Part shown: in pieces, positions 55,885 through 64,000 of the stretch
Position numbering within the stretch: the stretch's first letter is position 1
Layout of the letters: each line of letters begins with the position of its first letter
Assembly (NCBI GenBank): GCA_046330935.1
Contig: JAXLRU010000011.1
Coordinates: 1-64,000 of the forward strand
Origin: JAXLRU01 sp046330935
Lineage (GTDB): Bacteria; Actinomycetota; Actinomycetes; Actinomycetales; Kineosporiaceae
DNA length: 64,000 nt
Direction: 5' to 3'
Program-made: the position numbers and the translations under genes
The notes under the pieces: generated by a model
What the model saw: only the letters and a program-made list of their open reading frames with translations
What the model was told of the DNA's origin: nothing
Database searches by the model: none

Positions 55885-55900
55885 TTGTGATCGCTCACAG
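55885..55900. promoter_or_regulatory. LacI/GalR-type operator candidate upstream of xylanase 1
   Basis: ttgtgatcgctcacag nearly matches the symmetric TTGTGAGCGCTCACAA operator of LacI-family regulators, 69 bp before the start codon. Upstream, ggttgac at about 55837 could be part of a -35 box. It suggests sugar-responsive repression of the xylanases. The weaker counterpart in the second leader (58882-58896) is degraded. Confidence 0.45.
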
Positions 55901-55919
55901 GAGTGGAGAACCTCGCGGT

Positions 55920-55943
55920 CCCCAGGGCAGCGGCGGCCTGGGG
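55920..55943 (+). promoter_or_regulatory. Leader hairpin, xylanase 1
   Basis: ccccagg-gcagcggcgg-cctgggg, 26 nt before the ATG. The same 24-nt hairpin occurs before xylanase 2 (58909-58932), while the DNA just upstream of each differs. It may control translation or mRNA stability. Confidence 0.45.
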
Positions 55944-55968
55944 TGTCGGCTCGAAAGGACTCTCGGTA

Positions 55969-58446
55969 ATGCGGAGAACACTCAAGCGCTGGGGGCTGGC
56001 AGTCGCGCCCCTCGCGGCGCTGGCGCTGCTCGCGCCCGCAGTGGTGTCGCAGTCGGCTGAGGCTGCGACGGTCACGGTGACCTCGAACCAGGAGAACACC
56101 CACAACGGGTTCTTCTACTCGTTCTGGAAGGACAACGGCAACGTCACGATGACGTTGGGTGACGCGGGCAACTACAGCGTCTCGATGTCCAACATCAACA
56201 ACTCGGTGGTCGGCAAGGGCTGGAACCCGGGCTCGGCGCACACGGTGAACTACTCGGGCACGTTCAACTGCGGTGGCAACTGCTACCTCGCGTTGTACGG
56301 CTGGACCCGCAACCCGCTCGTCGAGTACTACCATCCGTCGAGAACTTCGAGAACTACAACCCGAGCTCGGGCGCGACCACCTGGGGACGGTCACCACCGA
56401 CGGCAGGACGTGACATCCTGCGAAGCCAGCAGGTGAACCAGCCGATCGACGGGACGCAGACGTTCTACCAGTACTGGAGCGTGCGTCAGCAGAAGCGCAC
56501 GGGTGGCGCGATCACGGTCAAGAACCACTTCGACGCGTGGGCGCGTGCGGGCCTGAACCTGGGCAACCACTACTACCAGATCATGGCCACCGAGGGTTAC
56601 CAGAGCTCGGTCTCCTCGAACATCACCGTGAGCGAGGGCTCGGGCGGCGACCACCCAGCCCACCACGACGTCGTCGAACCCCACCTCGACCGGTGGCGGC
56701 AACGGCTGCCAGGTCACGTTCCGTAAGGACGAGACGTGGGACGACCGGTTCAACGTCAAGTTCGACGTGACCGGCTCCAGCAACTGGACCGTGAACGTGG
56801 GCCTGGGCGGTGGCCGGACGGTGCAGAGCAGCTGGGACGCGAACGTGTCCGGCACCTCGGGCAACCTGACGGTCACCCCGAACGGCAGCGGCAACTCCTT
56901 CCGGGATCACGCTGTTCAGCAACGGGAACACCAGCCTGCCGACAGCCAGCTGTACGGCCGGCGGAGGTGGCCCCGGCCCCACGACCACCGGCCCGACGTC
57001 GACCGGTGGTGGTAACCCGGCGGGGACGGCGCTGGCCGCTGCGGCGGCGAAGTCGAACCGGTACTTCGGGTTCGCGCTGTCGCCGAACAAGCTGAACGAC
57101 TCGACGTACTCGGGCATCGGTAACCGTGAGTTCAACATGGTCACCGCCGAGAACGAGATGAAGATCGACGCGACCGAGCCCAACCGCGGTCAGTTCAACT
57201 TCAGCAACGGTGACCGGGTCTACGACTGGGCGACGCAGAACGGCAAGCGGGTCCGTGGTCACACGCTGGCCTGGTACTCCCAGCAGCCGGGCTGGATACG
57301 GTCGTTGGAGGGTCAGGCCATCCGTGACGCGATGGTCAGCCACATCAACGGCGTGATGTACTACAAGGGCAAGCTGTACGCGCAGGACGTCGTGAACGAG
57401 GCCTTCGACGACGGCAACAGCGGTGCTCGTCGTAACTCGAACCTGCAGCGTTCGAGGCAGCGACTGGATCGAGCTGGCGTTCAAGACCGCTCGCGCAGCC
57501 GACGAACGTGAAGCTCTGCTACAACGACTACAACATCGACAACTGGACCTGGGCCAAGACGCAGGGCGTCTACAACATGGTCAAGGACTTCAAGTCGCGC
57601 GGTGTGCCGATCGACTGTGTCGGTCTGCAGTCGCACTTCAACGCCCAGAGCGCCTACAACGCCAACTACCGGACGACGATCTCGGAGTTCGCGAAGCTGG
57701 GTGTCGACGTCCAGATCACCGAGCTGGACATCGAGGAGTTCGGGCTCTTCTCGGGCTCCAGACCTACGCCAACGTGGTCGCCGACTGCATGGCCGTGGCC
57801 CGCTGCGCCGGCATCACCGTGGGGCATCCCGCGGCTCCGACTCGTGGCGCTCCTCGGGCACCCCGCTGCTGTTCGACGGCAGCGGCAACGAAAGGCCGCC
57901 TACACGTCGGTCCTCAACCAGCTCAACTCGGGCCAGGGCGTCCCCTACACCGGCGGCGCTCAGCCGACCGTGACCCCGACCACCAGTCGGTCCCCCCGAC
58001 GACGACGACCACCACCACGGTGCCGACGACGTCGAAGAAGCCGACCAAGGTCAAGACCACGGTCACCCGCAAGACCTGCCGCACCAAGGGCAACGGCAAG
58101 AAGGTCTGCAAGACGGTCACCAACACCAAGAAGGTGCCCGCCAACAAGGCTCTCGCCCCGATGTCGAAGGTCGGCACCAACGGTGGTTCCTGCTCCGCCA
58201 CGTTCCGCGTGGCCGGCAGCTGGGCGACCGGCTACCAGGCGCAGATGACCGTGACCGCGGGCTCGTCCCCGGTCTCCTGGTCGCTGTCGCCCGGCGGCAA
58301 GGTGACCCAGGTCTGGGGCGGTGCGTCGACGTCGGGGGCCTCGGCCTCGGGCACCGTCGGCAACTCCTCCAAGGTCGTCGGCCTGGTCGTCAACGGTGCT
58401 GCTCGAGCACCGTGCCGACCGTGACCTGCGGCTGGTCGGCAGTAGG
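55969..58446 (+). pseudogene. Xylanase 1: GH11-CBM2-GH10-CBM2, many frame changes (probable sequence errors)
   Basis: ATG 55969 (GAAAGG upstream). Signal peptide MRRTLKRWGLAVAPLAALAL... to SAEA. Domains pieced together over at least ten frame changes: GH11 about 56065-56640 (NPLVEYY nucleophile Glu at 56323; ATEGYQSS acid/base Glu at 56592), CBM2 about 56700-56965 (CQVTFRKDETWDDRFNVKFD, GTSGNLTVT), Gly/Thr linker, GH10 about 57031-57925 (RGHTLAWYSQQPGW, DVVNEAF acid/base 57398, ITELDIEEFG nucleophile 57721), a Thr/Lys linker, and a C-terminal CBM2-like module (SCSATFRVAGSWATGYQAQM) to about 58424-58446; the exact end is uncertain. Shifts are single-base gains or losses, e.g. near 56333, 56380, 56648, 56893, 57450, 57505, 57762 and 57830. 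In place of the usual GH10 Trp before DVVNEAF there is Gln (codon 57383). The product is a secreted bifunctional endoxylanase if the true sequence is intact. Confidence 0.8.
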
Positions 58447-58483
58447 CACCCCGCGGCCTGATCCGGCCGGTCTGCTCGTCATC

Positions 58484-58516
58484 GTGAGGGCCCGGGGCGC
58501 ACTCCTGGGCCCTCAC
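58484..58516 (+). terminator. Terminator after xylanase 1
   Basis: Perfect 10-bp arms gtgagggccc (58484-58493) and gggccctcac (58507-58516) with a 13-nt loop. The 58517-58908 stretch then shows no gene. Confidence 0.8.
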
Positions 58517-58908
58517 GCATATCCGGGCTCGCCCGAACGCGTGATTCCACGCCGTCCGGCGATGAGTCGGCGACGAACGACCGAGATCAGGCGGCGGTCA
58601 CCTACGTCCAGCCCCGCCGACATGTTCACGATCACATGAACCACGGACGATCGACCATCGATGTCATGTCACTCATCGGCTTCAGGGCATCACTCGGTGT
58701 TGTGACGTGCCCCTGAAAGTGTTGGACCACAGCTCCGAAATTACGAGGATGTGGGCTGACATCTTGGCGCACGAACAGGCTGCAATCGCTCGACAGTCGC
58801 CCTCTGACCTCGACCTATCACCCTCCGCAAGGTTGACGCCTTCCAGGCGGGTGGAACGGTCGCCGCCACTGTGGGTTCGGTCTGTGCGCAAGTCACGACA
58901 CCCCTCAG

Positions 58909-58932
58909 CCCCAGGGCAGCGGCGGCCTGGGG
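58909..58932 (+). promoter_or_regulatory. Leader hairpin, xylanase 2
   Basis: Identical 24-nt ccccagg-N10-cctgggg hairpin as before xylanase 1, then ctgaaaggacaactcggtaatg with the start codon. Upstream (58517-58908) the leader shares aggttgac (58831) and cgccact(g) blocks with the first copy but is otherwise diverged. Confidence 0.45.
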
Positions 58933-58960
58933 AAATCCGGGCTGAAAGGACAACTCGGTA

Positions 58961-61900
58961 ATGCGATCTAGGCTCAAGGGCTGGGGCTGGCAGTCGCGCC
59001 CCTGGCGGCGCTGGCGCTGCTCGCGCCCGCGGTGGTGTCGCAGTCGGCTGAGGCTGCGACCGTGACGGTGACCTCGAACACCGAGAACACCCTGGCTCGG
59101 GTTCTTCTACTCGTTCTGGAAGGACAACGGCAACGTCACGATGACGTTGGGTGACGCGGGCAACCTAGCGTCTCGATGTCCAACATCAACAACTCGGTGG
59201 TCGGCAAGGGCTGGAACCCGGGCTCGGCGCACACGGTGAACTACTCCGGCACGTTCAACTGCGGTGGCAACTGCTACCTCGCGCTGTACGGCTGGACCCG
59301 CAGCCCGCTCGTCGAGTACTACATCGTCGAGAACTTCGGGAACTACAACCCCAGCTCCGGGGCCACGAAGCTCGGCACCGTGACCACCGACGGCGGCACC
59401 TACGACATCCTGCGCAGCCAGCAGGTGAACCAGCCGTCCATCGACGGGACGCAGACGTTCTACCAGTACTGGAGCGTGCGTCAGCAGAAGCGCACGGGCG
59501 GCACGATCACCGTCAAGAACCACTTCGACGCGTGGGCGAAGGCGGCCTGAACCTGGGGAATCACTACTACCAGATCATGGCCACCGGGGGTTACCAGAGC
59601 TCGGTCTCCTCGAACATCACCGTCAGCGAGGGCTCCGGCGGCGGCACGACGTCCACCCCCACCTCCACGGGTGGCGGCGGCAACCAGCCCAGAGCTGCCC
59701 CAACGGCTACGTCGGCCTCACCTACGACGACGGCCCGAACCCCAACAACACCCAGAACCTGCTCAACACGCTGAAGAGCAACGGCCTGCGCGCCACGCTG
59801 TTCAACATCGGGCAGAACGCGCGCAACAACCCGTCGCTGGTCAGGCGCAGGTCGACGCGGGCATGTGGGTGAGCCGCCACAGCTGGGACCACAGCCACCC
59901 CAACCAGTGGAGCAGCTCGCAGGCCGCCTCGCAGATCTCTCAGGCGCAGCAGGCCATCACCGCCGGCGGGGCCCCGCGCCCAACTGTTCCGCCCGCCCTA
60001 CGGTGAGACGAACGGCACCCTGAGTCCGCCGAGCAGCAGGCGGCCTCACCGAAGATCATCTGGGACGTCGACTCGCAGGACTGGAACGGTGCCAGCACCG
60101 ACGCCATCGTGTCCGCGGCCGGTCGCCTGACCAACGGTCGAGTCATCCTCATGCACGACCAGTACGCCACGACCCTGCTGGGCGATCCCGCGCATCGCGG
60201 CCGACCTGAAGTCCCGTGGCCTGTGCGCCGGCATGATCTCGCCCCAGACCGGCCGTGCGGTCGCCCCCGACGGCGGCAGCACCACCGGCGGTGGCACGAC
60301 CACGACCGGCGGCGGCGGCCCACCTCGACCGGTGGCGGCAACGGCTGCCAGGTCACGTTCTACAAGGACGAGACGTGGGACGACCGGTTCAACGTCAAGT
60401 TCGACGTGACCGGCTCCAGCAACTGGACCGTGAACGTGGGCCTGGGCAGTGGCCAGACGGTGCAGAGCAGCTGGGACGCGAACGTGTCCGGCACCTCGGG
60501 CAACCTGACGCCGGTGACCCCGACGGGCGGCAACTCCTTCGGGATCACGCTGTTCAGCAACGAGAACACGGCCTTGCCGACAGCCAGCTGTACGGCGGCG
60601 GAGGTGGCCCCGGCCCCAGCCACCGGCCCGACGTCGACCGGTGGTGGTAACCCGGCGGGGACGCTGGCCGCTGCGGCGGCGAAGTCGAACCGGTACTTCG
60701 GTTTCGCGCTGTCGCCGAACAAGCTGAACGACTCGACGTACTCGGGTATCGGCAACCGTGAGTTCAGCATGGTCACCCGCCGAGAACGAGATGAAGATCG
60801 ACGCGACCGAGCCCAGCCGCGGTCAGTTCCCAGCTTCACCAACGGCGACCGGGTCTATGACTGGGCGACGCAGAACGGCAAGCGGGTCCGTGGTCCCGCA
60901 CCCTGGCCTGGTACTCCCAGCAGCCGGGCTGGATGCAGTCGTTGGAGGGTCAGGCCATCCGTGACGCGATGGTCAGCCACATCAACGGCGTGATGGCCCA
61001 CTACAAGGGCAAGCTGTACGCGTGGGACGTCGTGAACGAGGCGTTCGACGACGGCAACGGCGGTGCTCGTCGTAACTCGAACCTGGCGCGTTCGGGCAAC
61101 GACTGGATCGAGCTGGCGTTCAAGACCGCTCGCGCGGCCGACCCGAACGTGAAGCTCTGCTACAACGACTACAACATCGACAACTGGACCTGGGCCAAGA
61201 CGCAGGGCGTCTACAACATGGTCAAGGACTTCAAGTCGCGCGGTGTGCCGATCGACTGTGTCGGTCTGGTCGCACTTCAACGCCCAGAGCGCCTACAACG
61301 CCAACTACCGGACGACGATCTCGGAGTTCGCGAAGCTGGTGTCGACGTCCAGATCACCGAGCTGGACATCGAGGAGTTCGGGCTCTTCTCAGGCTCAGAC
61401 CTACGCCAACGTGGTCGCCGACTGCATGGCCGTGGCCCGCTGCGCGACATCACCGTGTGGGGCATCCGCGACTCCGACTCGTGGCGCTCCTCCGGGCTTT
61501 CCCGCTGCTGTTCGACGGCAGCGGCAACGAAAGGCCGCCTACACGTCGGTCCTCAACCAGCTCAACTCGGGCCAGGGCGTCCCCTACACCGGCGGCGACA
61601 ACCCCACCCCGACCACGAGCACTCCCCACCACCACGACGACGTCGAGCAACCCGACGACGACGAAGACGAAGCCGACCAAGGTGAAGACCACGGTCACCC
61701 ACAAGACCTGCCGCACCAACGGCAGGGCAAGAAGGTCTGCAAGACGGTCACCAACACCAAGAAGGTGCCCGCCCAGCAGGTCGTCGCCCAGGGTGCGAGC
61801 TGCAAGGCGTCCCTGCGGGTCGCCAGCAGCTGGGCCACCGGCTACCAGGCCGAGGTCACGGTCACGGCGGGCTCGTCCCCGGCCAACTGGAGCGTCGCCC

Positions 61901-62057
61901 CCGGTGGGACGATCACCCAGGTCTGGGGCGGTGCGAACACCTCTGCCGGCAAGGCGTCCGGCAGCGTGTCGGCCAACTCCGCAGGTCGTCGGCCTGGTCG
62001 TGAACGGTGGACAGCTCCACCCCCACGGTATCCGTGCAACTGACGCATCGCAGTTGA
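58961..62057 (+). pseudogene. Xylanase/deacetylase 2: GH11-CE4-CBM2-GH10-CBM2, many frame changes
   Basis: ATG 58961; a lost base shifts the signal peptide frame near 58983. Modules: GH11 about 59060-59640 (NPLVEYY equivalent is SPLVEYYIVENFG; ATEGY is here ATGGYQSS, the acid/base Glu codon being ggg at 59586); CE4/NodB deacetylase about 59693-60240 with GYVGLTYDDGPNPNN, SRHSWDHSHP, FRPPYGET(N), IWDVDSQDW and ILMHDQYAT; CBM2 about 60340-60595; GH10 about 60650-61560 (WDVVNEAF, acid/base 61038; ITELDIEEFG, nucleophile 61359); linker and CBM2-like end (SCKASLRVASSWATGYQAEV) with a likely stop near 62057 (VSVQLTHRS). About ten single-base shifts break the frame. Extends xylanase 1 by a deacetylase, so it could cut xylan and remove its acetyl groups. 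Confidence 0.78.
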
Positions 62058-62070
62058 TCTCCCGCACCAC

Positions 62071-62105
62071 GGCGAGGGCCCAGGGCGTCAGCCCTGGGCC
62101 TCGCC
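62071..62105. terminator. Terminator between xylanase 2 and the hydrolase
   Basis: ggcgagggcccagggc and gccctgggcctcgcc pair across a 4-nt loop; convergent genes on both sides may share it. Confidence 0.85.
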
Positions 62106-62168
62106 GACCCATCCCTCGTGACGTCCGCGAGGCCCGGTCGCCGCGCGCACCCGGGCCCCGCGCCGTCC

Positions 62169-63026
62169 TCAGCCGTCGGACGCCGCGCGCGCGTCGCCGC
62201 CCCGCAGGTCCACCCGCTGCGTCGTGTCGCCCGCAGCCTCCCTCGCCCAGGCGAGGGCGTGGTCGGCGACGGCCTCCCACCCGGGCGCGCCGCAGGTCCA
62301 GTGGTCGCGGCCGGGGAACTCGTACAGCTCGGTCCTCGACGGCGACGACGCCCAGCGCCGGGCGTTGGCCCGGTTCACCGACGGCGGCATGATGTGGTCG
62401 CTGCCGCCCGCGAGGAACAGCAGCGGGGGCCGGGGCGCGCTCCAGTCGACCCACGTCTCCTGGTGACCCGGGCGGTAGTGGGCGAGCAGTCCGTAGTCCC
62501 AGACCCAGCGTCCCGGGGCGGCGACGGCGTAGCGCTCGTAGACGGCGCGCGCCTGGTCCTCGGTCAAGGTGTTCGTGAAGGCGTAGTGGAACTGCCCGGG
62601 TGTGAACATCACCGCTCGGCCGCGGGTACGGGGGTTTCTCAGGACGGGCAGCAGCGCGCGCACCTGAGAGGGAGGGGCGGTGCGAACCCCCTCGGGCGGT
62701 GCCGAGTCGATCGCCACGCCCGCCGCCCCCAGGCCGCGGGCGAGCAGGAGCTGCACGAGGAGCCCGCCGAGGGAGTGCCCGATCAGGACGGGCGGGGTGG
62801 GCTGGGCGGCGACGACGCCGGCCAGGTGCTCCACCGTCTGCGCGAACGATGCCGCGGCCACGACGGAGGGATCCGCGCGCAACGCCTCCACCTCGGCGTC
62901 GAACCCGGGGTAGGCGGGAGCGAGGACACGCAGGCCCCGCGCCTCGTAGCGCTCGATCCACGCCTCCCAGCTGCGGGGCGTGACCCACAGCCCGTGCAGC
63001 AGGACGACGGTGTCGGGGGTGGTCAT
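62169..63026 (-). CDS. Alpha/beta hydrolase
   Basis: 285 residues from ATG 63026. VVLLHGLWVTPRSWEAWI at the N-terminus, nucleophile VLIGHSLGGLLVQLL, Asp in LFLAGGSDHIMPP and His in FPGRDHWTCG. No signal peptide. Substrate unknown. Convergent with xylanase 2. Confidence 0.87.
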   Translation of the reverse strand: MTTPDTVVLLHGLWVTPRSWEAWIERYEARGLRVLAPAYPGFDAEVEALRADPSVVAAASFAQTVEHLAGVVAAQPTPPVLIGHSLGGLLVQLLLARGLGAAGVAIDSAPPEGVRTAPPSQVRALLPVLRNPRTRGRAVMFTPGQFHYAFTNTLTEDQARAVYERYAVAAPGRWVWDYGLLAHYRPGHQETWVDWSAPRPPLLFLAGGSDHIMPPSVNRANARRWASSPSRTELYEFPGRDHWTCGAPGWEAVADHALAWAREAAGDTTQRVDLRGGDARAASDG

Positions 63027-63228
63027 GGAGCGCTCCTCAGGCGTCGACGGCGGTCATGATCGCGACCATAGAGGAAGCCGGACGCGCGAATGGCGGTCCC
63101 GGCGGGGTCGACGGCGACGGGACTGTCCCGCCAGGGTGTGCCTCCGTGTCCCTGTCGGGCGGGACATGCGGCCCGCGAGATTCGGTGCACCGCCGCACCG
63201 GCGGCTCCGCATCCCGAGAGGACCTCCC

Positions 63229-63975
63229 GTGGCCACCCGCGTCAGCACCACCGCCCCCGCCCGAACCGATGTCGACGCCGTCCCCGCGACGCTCGCCGCC
63301 CCGCCCGTCGTCCGTCGCCCCGCCCGCGCGTGGGCCCTCGCCGGCGTCGGCGCCGGTCTCGCGTCGGCCGCGACCGTCGTCCTCACCAGCAGCATCGACA
63401 CCGTCTACCAGCCGGGCCGCGAGGGTGACATCTCCGGCGTGGGGGTGGCACTGGCCGACCACGTGCCCGCGATGTTCGCCTTCCACAGCGTCGCCGTCGC
63501 CGGGGCGCTGCTCACCCTGGTCTTCGCGGCCGGCCTGCACCGCCTGCTGGCCTCGCGGCTGCCGGGCAGCATGCTCCCGCTGCTGGCGTTCGCGGGCCTG
63601 GCGGGAACGGCCGTCGTGTCGATCCTCGGCTCGGGCCTCGACACCGAGCTGATGGTCGGCATGGCTTCGGGCATGAAGGTCGACGACCCGACGGCCGCGG
63701 CGTACAACCACTGGATCGGCACCATCCCGTGGGTCGCCGTCCTGTCCGGCCTCGCCGGTGTCGCGCTCTTCGGTGCGGCGCGCCAGGGTGCCGCCCCGCG
63801 CTGGCTCGGCCTGGCCGGGATCGTCCTCGGCGGGCTGACGCTGCTGGTCGGCACCTCCCCGCTGCAGTACCTGGCGATCGTCCCGGCGACCCTGTGGATG
63901 CTCGTCACCTCGATCGGGCTCCTTGTGGGCGACCGGGCCGACGCCGGTGCGCCGACCACCACAATGGCCCGATGA
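63229..63975 (+). CDS. Multi-pass membrane protein, unknown function
   Basis: GTG 63229 (GAGAGGA 6 nt upstream) gives 248 residues. A basic N-terminal tail precedes about six helices (LAGVGAGLASAATVVL, FAFHSVAVAGALLTLVFA, LLPLLAFAGLAGTAVVSI..., LAGIVLGGLTLLVG, LWMLVTSIGLLVG). No family recognised. Confidence 0.7.
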   Translation: MATRVSTTAPARTDVDAVPATLAAPPVVRRPARAWALAGVGAGLASAATVVLTSSIDTVYQPGREGDISGVGVALADHVPAMFAFHSVAVAGALLTLVFAAGLHRLLASRLPGSMLPLLAFAGLAGTAVVSILGSGLDTELMVGMASGMKVDDPTAAAYNHWIGTIPWVAVLSGLAGVALFGAARQGAAPRWLGLAGIVLGGLTLLVGTSPLQYLAIVPATLWMLVTSIGLLVGDRADAGAPTTTMAR

Positions 63976-64000
63976 CGTCGACGGACCGCGCGCACGTCGC
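63972..64000 (+). CDS. Possible start of the next gene (truncated by the window)
   Basis: atg at 63972 overlaps the preceding tga (ATGA) and stays open to the edge (MTSTDRAHV). The coupling pattern fits this genome, but nine codons are too few to judge. Confidence 0.3.

Noticed and set aside
55870..55900. GCCACTG-like box, possible cobalamin riboswitch
   Set aside because: The other conserved cobalamin elements are missing, and xylanases are not B12-regulated. The box is also present as a simple duplicated leader block.

Overview
This is a very GC-rich window from an actinobacterium. Codons are strongly G/C-ending, GTG starts are common, and coupled genes overlap by GTGA or ATGA. Three traits suggest a saprophytic, plant-polymer-degrading Actinomycetes lineage of the Cellulomonas or Kineosporiales type: cell-wall-binding repeat 2 proteins, the MurL/MurD2 route to D-glutamate in peptidoglycan, and secreted GH9/GH10/GH11 enzymes. 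The genus cannot be fixed from the sequence alone.

Layout. 1-9.4 kb: a truncated cell-wall-binding repeat exoprotein (minus strand), a secreted copper-radical oxidase, a RibD-C reductase with a dihydropteroate-synthase-like protein, small membrane proteins and a lipoprotein hydrolase; 6.55-6.83 kb is a repeat-rich gap. 9.4-17.5 kb (minus strand): a tightly coupled eight-gene heptose/glycan operon (GmhB, GmhA, HldE, two GT9, two other glycosyltransferases, an SDR), divergent from an aldehyde dehydrogenase. 19.6-27.8 kb: a large secreted Rhs/YD-repeat gene, cut by an IS256-family element with an 8-bp target duplication and ending in an AT-richer tip. 28-29 kb: a small orphan gene and resolvase debris. 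29-32.8 kb: a DinB-like protein and a PAS/GAF/PP2C/HATPase signalling fusion. 32.8-34.6 kb: an AbiE toxin-antitoxin pair whose toxin carries an in-frame stop. 34.8-37.5 kb: murL-murD2. 37.6-38.7 kb: a LysE exporter flanked by two paralogous 57-residue proteins. 38.7-45.7 kb: FAD oxidase, frameshifted HPr-kinase-like protein, Rieske/DUF2231 protein, cysK-cysE, DUF6328 and ACT-domain proteins. 46-62 kb: polysaccharide degradation, with two GH9 cellulases (the first decapitated by an IS1380 insertion after its third codon) and two multidomain xylanases, with tRNA-Ser(TGA) between the GH9 and xylanase genes. 62-64 kb: a hydrolase and membrane proteins.

Working together: the two GH9 enzymes (CBM4/9-Ig-GH9), the GH11-CBM2-GH10-CBM2 xylanase and the GH11-CE4-CBM2-GH10-CBM2 xylanase/deacetylase form a secreted plant-cell-wall-degrading set, possibly controlled by LacI-type repressors and aided by the copper-radical oxidase. 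The heptose operon and murL/murD2 act on the cell surface and wall.

Sequence quality: both xylanase genes change reading frame about ten times while staying alignable to each other and to known families. This looks like uncorrected indels in a near-duplicate region rather than biology. Two other genes (about 40.33 and 53.95 kb) carry single frame changes at G/C runs. The IS insertions, by contrast, are clean and leave target duplications.
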